From the NCBI GenBank assembly GCA_964522605.1, contig CAZFWV010000034.1, forward strand, positions 1 through 35,827: 35,827 nt of DNA, read 5' to 3'. Each line of letters begins with the position of its first letter. Position 1 is the stretch's first letter. The DNA is from CAVZLD01 sp964522605 (GTDB taxonomy: Bacteria; Planctomycetota; Planctomycetia; Pirellulales; Pirellulaceae). Below are positions 24,156 to 32,746 of this stretch, piece by piece. The notes below the pieces were generated by a model that saw only the letters and a program-made list of their open reading frames with translations, had not been told where the DNA came from and did not search any database. Position numbers and translations under genes: made by a program.

Positions 24156-27100
24156 TCAGTCTTCCTGGTCCTGGCGCGAGAAACTGCGAAGGAAGGCCCG
24201 GTATTGCTCCCGGTATTCGGGCGGCGGGGAGGTTCGGCTACCGGATTCGGAAAGGCCTTGGGCTGCGTCGGTACTCGTCACATTGCGGCGGATCGCGGCG
24301 TCTTGCGGCCGGAGTCCCAATCCGCGGAGTTGATCTTCGAGACGCCGGCGTGCCTGATCCCCTTCCCTTCCCTGCTGATTCGCTTCGCGACGCAGTTGCT
24401 CCCAACGTTTCAGAAAGGCCGAAGCTTGCTCGCGAGTCCACCCCAATCGCTCGAGCAATTCCGTATTCTGCTGCTGGTCGCGCAGATGTTCGAGCGCCAG
24501 GTCGGTCGCTTCCTCCGCGAATTGCAGATTCGGATCGTCGCCCCCCAGCGGTTCCTCTTCCGCCGGTCCCGGCTCGGCGGATGCTTCTCCCGCTGCCGGC
24601 TGCCCGCCAGGCATTACATCCGCGTCGGAGGGCGAGCCTTCTGACGTCGCCGTCGACGATGGCGTCTCCTGAGCTCCAGGGTCGGCCCCTTCCGCCATTT
24701 GGTCGTTGGGCGATTGCGGCGCGTCGTTCGGTCGATCCGAGCTGCCTGACTCGTCCGATCCTGCTTGGCTTTCTGAGGGAGTCGTTTGCGGTTGTCCTCG
24801 CCCCTCGCCTTCACTCGTCGATTCACTCGTCGATTCACTCGTCGATTCACTCGGCGATTCACTCGGCGGCGCGACGGAGTCATCGGTTGGAGGCGTCGCG
24901 GATTCTTCTCCCGACGTACGGGATTGCTCCGCGGAACGCGAGTCACCGGGCGGCACCGCCGGACTGTCTGCGGGCTGCTGCCCCGTACCAGACGTATCGC
25001 GCGGGCGGGAGCGATCGGTCCGTGGCGACTCGGCCGTCTCGGATCGATCCCCGGTTCCAGAACCGGTGGACTCCTGCTCGCCGGTCGGACGTTCTTCATC
25101 GGCCCCCGATGGTTCAGACGATTCCCGATCGGCCGCCTCGTCCGACGAGAGCCCATCCGGCGACGCGCCCGGGTCCGGTTGACCGGACGCATCGGGCGAA
25201 TCCGAAGCGGAATCCGCGCCGGCGGCCGACTGGTCGTCCGATGGCTTCCCCTGTCCCCCGGTCTCGTCCCCTGCGTTGTCCTGCGGCGGTGAAGATTCGG
25301 ACGACGCATCCTCGGGGCTGGCTTCTCCCTGTTCGCGCAGATGCTCGAGAATTCGCTCGAACGCATCCGCGTCATTACTGCCGTCACTCGGAACAGGGGA
25401 CGATGGACCAATCTCGTTTGCGTCGGCTTCGCCCTCCGAGGGAGATTCGGACTGCGGCTCGGACGACGCGGAATCGGACGGCGTGGCGGTCGAATCACCC
25501 GTCTCGCCACCATTCGACGGTGTGGGTTCCGCTCCTTCGGCCTCCGTATCTTGCTGCGATCCGGCGGGCGTTTCAGCCCCGGTCTGCTCACCGGATTGAC
25601 CTTCGGCGGATGGCGGTTGCTGATCGCCCGTCTCTCCCGCTTCGGATGCACCTGCCTGTTCGCCGGCTGCCCCCGAGTCTTCCGACTCCGTCCCCTCGCC
25701 ACCGTCCTGCGATTCTGGGGGTGCACCGGCGTCGGATTCCGGATTGGCGGCGGCGTCTGCGGGATCCGCCGCCACAATCCGAATTCGGTATGGCTCGCTC
25801 TCCCGGCGATTCGGGTCCGGTGATTCGGAGCCGATGGCGGTTCGATTGTCTTCGGCGATCGCCTGATAAAGCACAAGGTCTCCGGCCTGCAACCCCAGCG
25901 ATCGCGGGACGAATTCATACTGCGCGAGTGCCGGCCCCTGGTGGATTTGGTCAAGCAGCGTTTCCGCGAGGAGCGGTTCGTTGCCAACCGTGGCCTGCAG
26001 GTGCAGTCGCCGCATCGCAAAATCGGGATCCAAGGCTCGAATCTCGATCGTCAGTCGATCGTTCTCGGCCAGTTCCAGATCCCGTCGGCGAGGCGCCACG
26101 ATTTCGACCAACGGGGGCAGGTCCGGCGTGACGTCGATGCGGAATCGAGCGGGCTCCAGGTTTCGCTGCCCCTCCTGATTCATAAAACGAATCTGGTAGG
26201 CGACGTATTGGGGAGTTCGCCGATCGGGCTGCAACGCGAGCAAAAGCTGTCCCCAAGCGCGCTGCTGGTCGAATTTCATCGAAACCGCTTTGCTCGGTTT
26301 CGGATTCTCGGAGTTGGCCGCCAGATCCTCCGGCAGAAACAGTTCCAAGGAAGCAGAACGAATCGGTTGATTTGCGAGTGCCTCCAGGCGAACCTGCGTC
26401 CCTTCCAGGCCCTTCAGATCCCCCTGTCCAGTCACCTTCTCGTCAGCCCACTGGGTATACCGAGGGTATTGATAGAGAATGGACTGGAGGGTGATGCTGG
26501 GAGCATCTTTTAACAGGACCCGGTAATCTTCCGTCCTCGAATCTCCGGCGTGTAAAGAGTAGGTCAAAGGTTCCTGAATCCCGAAATCGCCCGTTGCGAG
26601 CACCGCTCGAAATCGCGGGTCCCCCTCGTTCGCCTGCTGAAGCGGGATCTCGCGATTGATCGCCTGGCCATCCTCCGTACTGTAGCGCAGCACGACGGAC
26701 TCATCTTGGTCCAAGCCATCCACAAAGGCGGTCACTTCGATCACCTCGCCGCGATAGATTTCGACCGAACCCGGTTCGACTTGCGTGATCTGAACGCGTG
26801 AGGGACGCGGTATTGGCTTCCAAGGGGTAATGATCCGCGCTACACTTTGAAACGGATCTTTGGGAGAGGTGATCTTGTACACTCCCACGAGGACCACGAG
26901 CGCTGCCAGCAGGTAACCGACGTGAATCAGATCCGACCGGTCAACCGCGGCATCCACATCGATCGCCTCGAGATCCTCCGCCGCCTGCCGCTGCACGCCG
27001 GCGAAAATGACCGGCCGCAACGTCTGGCGGTGGGAACGCAGGAGCAAGAAATTAATCAGGCTGTTTTTGAGCGAAGGAACTGCCTGTTCGATGGCCCGTG

Positions 27101-27422
27101 CCGCATAGATCGGATTCACGGAACGGGTCAAACAGGGGACGAGCCGCCGAATCACAAACACCGCGCAAGCGACGACCAGCAGGATGAGGGCGGCCAATCG
27201 CATGCCCAGACTCAAGCCGACAATCCAGTGATCGATGAACGTCACCGCGAGCAGGTACACCAGCACGATGACCGCCAGTTGCGTCGCGGCCGTGGCGACT
27301 TCGACCAATCGAACTTGAAATCGCGCGCGATCGATCCGACGCTGGATCATTTGATCCTGCAGCGATTCCTCTTCCCGCTCTGGGTCGGGTTGGAACGTCG
27401 TATTCGCCGTTTCCGTCGACAT
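24156..27422 (-). CDS. DUF4175-like large membrane protein with long low-complexity linker
   Basis: A 1088-residue protein with two N-terminal helices (about 40-66 and 71-94) and a third (about 165-187), then an extracytoplasmic beta-rich region (about 200-545) carrying PSRVQITQVEPGSVEIYRGEVIEV and DLPPLVEIVAPRRRDLEL. Residues about 550-960 are a Ser/Glu/Gly/Pro/Asp-rich linker of about 400 residues, including SEST repeats from a 12-bp DNA repeat. A folded C-terminal helical segment follows (LLERLGWTREQASAFLKRWEQL). The architecture resembles the DUF4175-type proteins I know from planctomycete clusters with MoxR ATPases and BatA-like proteins, but no such partners lie here. Its function is not known. 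The ATG at 27422 has no clear ribosome site. Confidence 0.7.
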   Translation of the reverse strand: MSTETANTTFQPDPEREEESLQDQMIQRRIDRARFQVRLVEVATAATQLAVIVLVYLLAVTFIDHWIVGLSLGMRLAALILLVVACAVFVIRRLVPCLTRSVNPIYAARAIEQAVPSLKNSLINFLLLRSHRQTLRPVIFAGVQRQAAEDLEAIDVDAAVDRSDLIHVGYLLAALVVLVGVYKITSPKDPFQSVARIITPWKPIPRPSRVQITQVEPGSVEIYRGEVIEVTAFVDGLDQDESVVLRYSTEDGQAINREIPLQQANEGDPRFRAVLATGDFGIQEPLTYSLHAGDSRTEDYRVLLKDAPSITLQSILYQYPRYTQWADEKVTGQGDLKGLEGTQVRLEALANQPIRSASLELFLPEDLAANSENPKPSKAVSMKFDQQRAWGQLLLALQPDRRTPQYVAYQIRFMNQEGQRNLEPARFRIDVTPDLPPLVEIVAPRRRDLELAENDRLTIEIRALDPDFAMRRLHLQATVGNEPLLAETLLDQIHQGPALAQYEFVPRSLGLQAGDLVLYQAIAEDNRTAIGSESPDPNRRESEPYRIRIVAADPADAAANPESDAGAPPESQDGGEGTESEDSGAAGEQAGASEAGETGDQQPPSAEGQSGEQTGAETPAGSQQDTEAEGAEPTPSNGGETGDSTATPSDSASSEPQSESPSEGEADANEIGPSSPVPSDGSNDADAFERILEHLREQGEASPEDASSESSPPQDNAGDETGGQGKPSDDQSAAGADSASDSPDASGQPDPGASPDGLSSDEAADRESSEPSGADEERPTGEQESTGSGTGDRSETAESPRTDRSRPRDTSGTGQQPADSPAVPPGDSRSAEQSRTSGEESATPPTDDSVAPPSESPSESTSESTSESTSEGEGRGQPQTTPSESQAGSDESGSSDRPNDAPQSPNDQMAEGADPGAQETPSSTATSEGSPSDADVMPGGQPAAGEASAEPGPAEEEPLGGDDPNLQFAEEATDLALEHLRDQQQNTELLERLGWTREQASAFLKRWEQLRREANQQGREGDQARRRLEDQLRGLGLRPQDAAIRRNVTSTDAAQGLSESGSRTSPPPEYREQYRAFLRSFSRQDQED
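24810..24866. repeat. 12-bp tandem coding repeat (SEST)
   Basis: About five copies of a 12-bp unit (core TCGATTCACTCG) in a row, the last ones with one substitution (TCGG for TCGT). On the minus strand they encode SEST/SESP tetrapeptides in the linker. A unit that is a multiple of three allows slippage without frameshift. Confidence 0.85.
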
Positions 27423-27867
27423 TGTGGTGAATTAGACTTGGTGGACCTTGGACAGAAAAAAGTTGCGAAAATATCGCTTCGTCACCGTTTCAAGAAACGG
27501 TCAGGACCTCGACCTGGCTTTGTCTCGAGAAGGCACTGGCAGAGCCAGTGGCACACAGATTCCGCCACTGGCTTTGCTAGCGCTCCCCACGGGTGCCGTT
27601 GGCTGTGCCAGTGCTCCCCACGGGTGCCACTGGCTGTGCCAGTGCTCCGCACGGGTGCCACTGGCTGTGCCAGTGCTCTGCACGGGTGCCACTGGCTTTG
27701 CCAGTGCTCCGCGGGAAGTTTGATACAAAGGCTAGACCACCTGCTCCCTACTTCGTAAAAATCCGCTTGAGTTTCTGCTCCTTTTTGAGACCTGTACCCA
27801 ATTATAGTCAACTCAGTGCCCCAGGGCCGGTCCGGTCCCCGGTCGGGGTCGGGAAACGCGAATCTCG
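27423..27867. other. Divergent gap holding a 31-bp hairpin array
   Basis: A 445-bp gap between the divergent DUF4175-like and dehydratase genes. A third of it is the tandem array (listed next). The remaining sequence shows nothing recognisable; a TATAAT word near 27801 lacks a spaced -35 box. Confidence 0.5.
27565..27715. repeat. 31-bp tandem repeat array of CACTGGC hairpins
   Basis: Five contiguous units begin at 27565, 27596, 27627, 27658 and 27689, exactly 31 bp apart, the last being partial. Each contains CACTGGC-TGT/TTT-GCCAGTG, a 7-bp stem with a 3-nt loop, followed by a GCTCC(G/C)CACGGGTG linker. Units 3-5 have perfect stems, unit 2 keeps pairing through wobbles, and unit 1 has one mismatch. 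A related inverted pair (GCACTGGC / GCCAGTGG) lies just before, at 27533-27551. There are no unique spacers. Confidence 0.9.
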
Positions 27868-29421
27868 ATGAACATGCCGTCCCATCCAGACCGGGCCATC
27901 CGTCTGCATCCGGCCGATAACATCGTGGTTGCCTTGTGCGACCTCACGGCCGGTAGCCACCTGGAACTGCCTCGGCCGATTCAGATCCGGCAAGCCGTAT
28001 CGCTCGGTCACAAGGTTGCCGCTCTGCCGATCGATCAAGGTCAGACGATCGTCAAATACGGCCAACCGATCGGAGTTGCGCGGCAACCGATTTTGCCCGG
28101 GGAATGGGTCCACAGCCATAACCTCGAACAGGAGGCCCCGTCCGGCGAGTATGAGTTTGCGACCCGGGTCCCGGTGCCCCCGGTCGCCGATCGGCCTGAA
28201 AGCACTTTCCAGGGTTACGAACGTGCGGATGGAAGTGCGGGAACGCGCAACTATCTGGCGATCATTTCCAACGTCAACTGCTCCGCCACCGTCAGCCGTT
28301 CGATTGCACGGCATTTCACCGCCGACCGCCTGCGGGACTTCCCGCAGGTCGATGGAGTTATCGCACTGACCCATCACAGTGGTTGCGCGATGCAATCCGG
28401 CGGACACCAACATCGAATCCTGAACCGCGTCATGGCCGGCGTGGCCCGGCATCCCAACGTGGGTGGTTATTTGCTCGTGGGCCTGGGATGCGAACAAGTC
28501 TCGCTCGAATACTTGATTCAAGACCAACAGCTGGTTCAGATTGACCCGCGGTCTCGTGCGACCTCACCGCCGACCACACTCACAATTCAGAATCAGGGAG
28601 GCACCTCACGCACCGTAGAAGCAGGCATCCGCGCGGTTGCAGAGTTGCTGCCGCGCGTGAACGAGGTGCGCCGACAGTCGATTCCCGCCCGAAAGCTGAT
28701 CCTCGCGACCCAGTGCGGCGGTTCCGACGGAAGTTCTGGAATCACGGCAAATCCGGCTTTAGGTTGGGCCAGTGACCAGATTGTCGCGTGCGGCGGAACG
28801 GTCATCCTGGGCGAGACGACGGAGATCGCCGGAGCTGAGCAATTGCTGACGCAACGAGCGGTATCCGCCGACGTCGGCAAGAAGCTGCTCGAACGAATCG
28901 CCTGGTGGCGTTGGTATGCAGGAGTCTTTGGGGAACAAATCGACGACAACCGGTCGGTAGGAAATGCAGCCGGGGGCTTGACGACGATTGCGGAAAAATC
29001 ACTCGGAGCGATCGCCAAGGGAGGCTCGACGGCGCTCGTCGACGTTTATCAATACGCGGAACCTGTTCGACATCAGGGCCTTGTGATCATGGACTCACCC
29101 GGTTTCGATCCCTGCAGTTTGACCGGCATGGTCGCCGCCGGCGCGAATCTGATCGTCTTTACGACCGGACGCGGCAGTTGCTACGGCTGTAAGCCCGTCC
29201 CGTCGATCAAGGTCGCCAGCAACTCACCCATGTTTCATCGGATGCGCGATGATATGGACCTCAATGCCGGATGCATCTTGGAAGGCGTTCCGTTGGAGAC
29301 GGTCGGCCGTCAGATCTTCCAGGAAATCCTGGATGTCGCCAGCGGCAAGAAGACGCGGAGTGAGCATCACGGCATCGGCGACGATGAGTTTGTTCCCTGG
29401 ATGATCGGCCCCGTTCTGTGA
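27868..29421 (+). CDS. UxaA/GarD-family sugar-acid dehydratase
   Basis: A 517-residue hydro-lyase with an N-terminal SAF-like domain (about 1-90, IRLHPADNIVVAL) and a galactarate/altronate dehydratase domain. These enzymes remove water from hexuronate-derived acids. Motifs match E. coli GarD better than UxaA as I recall them: YERADGSAGTRNYL, QCGGSDGSSGITANPALGWASD, EKSLGAIAKGG, the glycine-rich FTTGRGSCYG and MDLNAGCILEG (GarD has MDINAG). Length fits GarD (523). The substrate is either galactarate or altronate; both readings are inferred. No other uronate genes are near, so the gene may work alone or with distant partners. The start is ATG; an in-frame ATG two codons later is also possible. 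Confidence 0.88.
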   Translation: MNMPSHPDRAIRLHPADNIVVALCDLTAGSHLELPRPIQIRQAVSLGHKVAALPIDQGQTIVKYGQPIGVARQPILPGEWVHSHNLEQEAPSGEYEFATRVPVPPVADRPESTFQGYERADGSAGTRNYLAIISNVNCSATVSRSIARHFTADRLRDFPQVDGVIALTHHSGCAMQSGGHQHRILNRVMAGVARHPNVGGYLLVGLGCEQVSLEYLIQDQQLVQIDPRSRATSPPTTLTIQNQGGTSRTVEAGIRAVAELLPRVNEVRRQSIPARKLILATQCGGSDGSSGITANPALGWASDQIVACGGTVILGETTEIAGAEQLLTQRAVSADVGKKLLERIAWWRWYAGVFGEQIDDNRSVGNAAGGLTTIAEKSLGAIAKGGSTALVDVYQYAEPVRHQGLVIMDSPGFDPCSLTGMVAAGANLIVFTTGRGSCYGCKPVPSIKVASNSPMFHRMRDDMDLNAGCILEGVPLETVGRQIFQEILDVASGKKTRSEHHGIGDDEFVPWMIGPVL

Positions 29422-29493
29422 GCAGAGCAAACGATCACACCGAGGGCAACTCGCGGCCCGCCCCATGAAGCGGCAGCAGGAGTGAACAGACGG

Positions 29494-30582
29494 ATGCGCG
29501 CGGATCAAGCGGAACGAAAACCGATCGCCGAGACTTTTCGCGAGATCGTCACCGGACGACGTCACGGCCCGCTCGCGACGCTTGCGCGCGCTGGTCTCGC
29601 CGTCGCAGAAGTCCCCTATCGATTCGTCGTCCGGCAGCGGAACCGTCGCTACGACCAGGGCCGCTTGGCCATTCATCGGATCCCGGTGCCCGTGATCAGT
29701 GTCGGTAATCTGACGCTGGGCGGCACGGGAAAGACGCCCCTGGTTGCCTGGATCGCTCAATGGTATCGGCAGCAGGGCGTGCGCGTCGCGATCATCAGCC
29801 GAGGCTATGGAGCGGGCGCGGAGGCCGCCAATGACGAATCACGCGAACTCGAATCCCGTTTGCCCGACGTGCCTCACGTCCAACACCACGATCGCGTGAA
29901 GGCCGCGACGATCGCCGTCGAGGAGTTGGCATCGCAACTGATTCTTGTCGATGACGGATTCCAGCATCGCCGCTTGGCCCGCGACCTGGATCTCGTGTTG
30001 ATCGATGCGACAGAACCGTTCGGAGGCAACCGGGTCTTCCCCCGAGGACTCCTGCGCGAGCCCGTTCAGGGACTTCGGCGCGCCGATGCCGTCGTGTTGA
30101 CGCGCAGTCATCTGGTGACCGCCGACCAGCGTGAGCAGATCCGGCAACGTGTGCAACAGGATGCTCCACAAGCCAACTGGATTGTGGTGTCGCACCATCC
30201 CACAAGTCTCCGAGCGGCAAGCGGTCATCTGGAACCACTCTCGAAATGGGAACGAGCACGCGTGGCTGCATTCTGCGGGATTGGAAACCCAGAAGCTTTC
30301 CGGCAGACCTTGTTGCGACAAGGTTGGGATGTGGCCCAATTCCGTGCGTTTCCCGACCATCATGCCTATACGCGCGCCGATGTGGATTCGATCTCGCGCG
30401 ATCTGGCGTCCGACACGACCGTGCAGGCAATCCTCTGCACGCATAAGGACCTCGTCAAACTGGGAACCGATCGACTGGGAACCGTCCCCCTGTTCGCCGT
30501 GCTGATCGATCTGACGATCGATGAAGGCCAAGCGGCGTTCGAATCTCAATTGCGGGAGCTCCAGTCACGGCTGGGCGATTAA
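29494..30582 (+). CDS. lpxK: Tetraacyldisaccharide 4'-kinase (lipid A 4'-kinase)
   Basis: A 362-residue inner-membrane-associated kinase that phosphorylates the 4' position of the lipid A disaccharide. The P-loop is GNLTLGGTGKTP at about 71-82, preceded by IPVPVISV, and the second conserved segment is LILVDDGFQHRRLARDLDLVLID. FPRGLLREP and FPDHHAYT, both family blocks, are present. The N-terminal segment (about 24-45, PLATLARAGLAVAEVPYR) is the amphipathic/membrane part. AGGAG ends 11 nt before ATG 29494; GTG at 29482 would overlap that site and is less likely. It lies 72 bp after the dehydratase gene on the same strand and opens the envelope gene group. Confidence 0.93.
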   Translation: MRADQAERKPIAETFREIVTGRRHGPLATLARAGLAVAEVPYRFVVRQRNRRYDQGRLAIHRIPVPVISVGNLTLGGTGKTPLVAWIAQWYRQQGVRVAIISRGYGAGAEAANDESRELESRLPDVPHVQHHDRVKAATIAVEELASQLILVDDGFQHRRLARDLDLVLIDATEPFGGNRVFPRGLLREPVQGLRRADAVVLTRSHLVTADQREQIRQRVQQDAPQANWIVVSHHPTSLRAASGHLEPLSKWERARVAAFCGIGNPEAFRQTLLRQGWDVAQFRAFPDHHAYTRADVDSISRDLASDTTVQAILCTHKDLVKLGTDRLGTVPLFAVLIDLTIDEGQAAFESQLRELQSRLGD

Positions 30583-30625
30583 CCAACCACGGCCCTAAAT
30601 GACCGAGCGCGATTTTGGGACAAGC

Positions 30626-30703
30626 GGGGACTGGCTCGTTTTTCGCCGCCATTGCGTCGAGCCTTCTCGGAGGGTCCTGCCGGCGAAAAAGGTGCCTGTC
30701 CCC
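30626..30703. repeat. 23-bp inverted repeat (AAAAAGGTGCCTGTCCCC type)
   Basis: The 23 nt at 30626-30648 are complementary to 30681-30703 at 20 of 23 positions, enclosing 32 nt. The right arm contains AAAAAGGTGCCTGTCCCC, a word I recall as highly repeated in planctomycete genomes. It begins 43 bp after the lpxK stop, so it could also end or protect that transcript. Confidence 0.65.
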
Positions 30704-30825
30704 CTGCCATACGGCGCCCGGAATCACGCTCGGTCATTTAGTGCATTGTCGCAGCAAAAAACGGGGGTTGCCTTGGGAGGGCGAAGCTCCTGCTGCGCCG
30801 CTCGAACTCGTCCGTAGCGGACTTG

Positions 30826-30867
30826 ATCCACTCTGGCTCCCCTCGCCCCGTTTCGGAGAGAGGAGCC
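30826..30867. repeat. Imperfect GGCTCC / GGAGCC inverted repeat
   Basis: GGCTCCCCTCGCCCC is followed after a short spacer by GGAGAGAGGAGCCGGGGGAG, giving a 6-bp outer stem plus offset GC pairing. The style matches the 13-bp hairpin about 100 bp downstream, and together they may be one composite element. Confidence 0.4.
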
Positions 30868-30945
30868 GGGGGAGAGCGACGTTCAATGCGCCACAATCCG
30901 CGAGGAATCTTGCGACTTTTCAATGCCGTGCCCCCTCATCCCCAG

Positions 30946-30977
30946 CCCTTCTCCCCCGCAAAGCCGGGGGAGAAGGG
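30946..30977. repeat. Perfect 13-bp hairpin CCCTTCTCCCCCG
   Basis: CCCTTCTCCCCCG (30946-30958) and CGGGGGAGAAGGG (30965-30977) pair perfectly around a CAAAGC loop. No T-run follows. This is of the CCCTCTCCC/GGGAGAGGG family of dispersed hairpins. Confidence 0.8.
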
Positions 30978-31229
30978 AGCGAGGATTTCGGTTTGTTCAT
31001 TGCCTGCCAGGACTTCCCATGTTTCCGAGTCGAGAACATTTTTAACAGGCCCGCCTCGCCCTCCCATTGCGTCCATCCCCACTTCAAGATGTGACAGTGC
31101 CCTGGTGGCACCGCAAGCAGCCCATGACAGCAGAAGCAAAATCTGCTCTTCCGTAGCCTTTTGGCTCCCCGGTACACTTCGCAGCCGTATTCGCCCCACC
31201 GACCATGTTTTTCCGAGGACCACCGGAAC

Positions 31230-32720
31230 GTGAATCTGCTGAATACGTTGGAACATCTTCCATCGCCGCGCGTGTTGGTTCTGGGAGACTTAATGCTGGA
31301 CCGCTATACGTGGGGGTCCGCAGATCGAACGAGCCAGGAAGCCCCCGTTCCGGTGCTCCGTGTGCAGCATCGAGAAAACCGGCTGGGAGGCGCGTCGAAT
31401 GTCTGTCACATGCTGCGCGTCCTCGAGGCGCGGGTCACCTGCGCGGGTGTCGTGGGGCAGGACAGCTCAGGAACAACCTTGATCGAACTGCTGCAGCAAT
31501 CCGGCGTCGATACTCAGCTGATCCACCGGTGCACCGACCGGATGACGACACTCAAGGAACGCTTTGTGGGACGCTCCGGTTCGGGCGTTCCCAGCCAGAT
31601 GTTGCGGGTCGACACAGAAACCACAGAAGCAATCGCGCCGCCCGTCGAACAATTGCTGCTGGCCGGAATCCGTCAGCGGATCAGCGATCATGATGTGGTC
31701 TTAATCTCCGACTATGCCAAAGGCGTTTGTACACCCCGATGTGTCCGAGAGACCATTCAGGCAGCGCGGGAGGCAGAGAAGCCCATTCTGGTCGATCCGG
31801 GCCGAGATCGAGACTATCGCATCTACGCGGGAGCCACCGTGCTGAAGCCGAACCGGCACGAGACCGAGGCGGCAACTCAACGTCGGATTCGAACGCCCGA
31901 GGATGCGCTGGAAGCGGGAGCTGAACTGTGTCGCAAGCTCTCGCTGGAGATGGCCGTCATTACGCTCGACGCGAGCGGAATGGCACTCGCCCGAGCGGAT
32001 GGCACGGGCAAGATCTTCGCCGCGAAGGCGCGATCCGTCTATGACATCACGGGAGCCGGCGATATGGTCCTGGCGATGCTCGCCCTCGGCTTCGGTACCG
32101 CAATGCCGGCCGAAGCAGCCGTGCAACTGGCCAATGTGGCGGCAGGTCTCGAGGTCGATCGAACCGGAGTTACGGCGCTCACACGCGAAGAAATCCGAGC
32201 CGAATTGAACATGCATCCGCGACAATCGTTACGCAAGCAGCTCACTCGGGAGCAGGCGGCTCGACTGGCCGCGGAGTACCGCCGACGCGGCAAATCGATC
32301 GTCTTCACGAACGGATGCTTCGATCTGCTCCATGTGGGTCACATCACCTACCTCGAGGAAGCAGCCTCCCAGGGAGACGTGCTGATCGTGGGCGTCAACA
32401 GCGATCAAAGCGTACGAAGCCTCAAGGGTCCCCAACGCCCCATCGTCGGGGAGACGGATCGAGCGATGATGCTGGCGTCCCTCGGCTGCGTCGACCATGT
32501 CGTCGTGTTCGACGAGGATACTCCCCACAATCTGCTGGCAGAAATCCGTCCCGATGTTCTCGTCAAAGGAGGCGACTACGCACGCCATGAGGTGGTCGGC
32601 CACGAGATCGTCGAAGCCCAGGGCGGTCGGGTCGAAGTGACCGGAATCGTCCCCGATGTTTCGACCACGCAGATCGTCGAATCGGTCCGTGAAAAGAGCG
32701 ATCTCCGCAGGGCTGGGTAA
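31230..32720 (+). CDS. hldE: Bifunctional heptose kinase / adenylyltransferase HldE
   Basis: A 496-residue two-domain enzyme of ADP-heptose synthesis. The N-terminal ribokinase/PfkB domain phosphorylates heptose 7-phosphate at C1; its catalytic Asp278 lies in DITGAGDMV, and LVLGDLMLDRYTWG, RLGGASNVC and DYAKGV are diagnostic. The C-terminal domain (about 350-496) is a cytidylyltransferase-like adenylyltransferase with TNGCFDLLHVGHITYL, the HxGH motif being HVGH at 368-371. Both domains are intact. I prefer GTG 31230 because conserved sequence starts right after it and AGGA lies 10 nt upstream; the TTG at 31161 would add 23 residues without similarity. Downstream, 26 bp separate it from the GT2 gene, so the two are likely one transcript. 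Confidence 0.93.
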   Translation: MNLLNTLEHLPSPRVLVLGDLMLDRYTWGSADRTSQEAPVPVLRVQHRENRLGGASNVCHMLRVLEARVTCAGVVGQDSSGTTLIELLQQSGVDTQLIHRCTDRMTTLKERFVGRSGSGVPSQMLRVDTETTEAIAPPVEQLLLAGIRQRISDHDVVLISDYAKGVCTPRCVRETIQAAREAEKPILVDPGRDRDYRIYAGATVLKPNRHETEAATQRRIRTPEDALEAGAELCRKLSLEMAVITLDASGMALARADGTGKIFAAKARSVYDITGAGDMVLAMLALGFGTAMPAEAAVQLANVAAGLEVDRTGVTALTREEIRAELNMHPRQSLRKQLTREQAARLAAEYRRRGKSIVFTNGCFDLLHVGHITYLEEAASQGDVLIVGVNSDQSVRSLKGPQRPIVGETDRAMMLASLGCVDHVVVFDEDTPHNLLAEIRPDVLVKGGDYARHEVVGHEIVEAQGGRVEVTGIVPDVSTTQIVESVREKSDLRRAG

Positions 32721-32746
32721 AACAGAAACCGAACAAGGATCCAAGC

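Larger units (their letters stand above)
30583..31229. other. Long intergenic region with three inverted-repeat elements
   Basis: A 647-bp gap between lpxK and hldE without a gene. It holds an imperfect 23-bp inverted repeat, a GGCTCC/GGAGCC stem and a perfect 13-bp hairpin (listed separately). The hldE promoter should be in the last 250 bp; none could be assigned. Confidence 0.6.

Noticed and set aside
24044..26131. Long open frame on the + strand (about 695 codons) opposite the DUF4175-like gene
   Set aside because: Its product is Arg/Pro/Ser-rich with no domain, as expected from reading the complement of a Ser/Glu/Gly-rich linker. The minus-strand frame has membrane helices and folded domains.
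27565..27715. 31-bp regular repeats as a CRISPR array
   Set aside because: The units are contiguous with no unique spacers, and each unit is itself a hairpin plus linker. No cas genes are near.
27801..27811. TTGACTATAAT on the minus strand as a promoter
   Set aside because: The -35-like and -10-like words touch each other instead of being about 17 bp apart, so they cannot work as one promoter; TATAAT alone is too weak as evidence.
27868..29421. Assigning the dehydratase firmly to altronate (UxaA) or galactarate (GarD)
   Set aside because: Motifs lean to GarD, but no neighbouring uronate or galactarate genes support either substrate.
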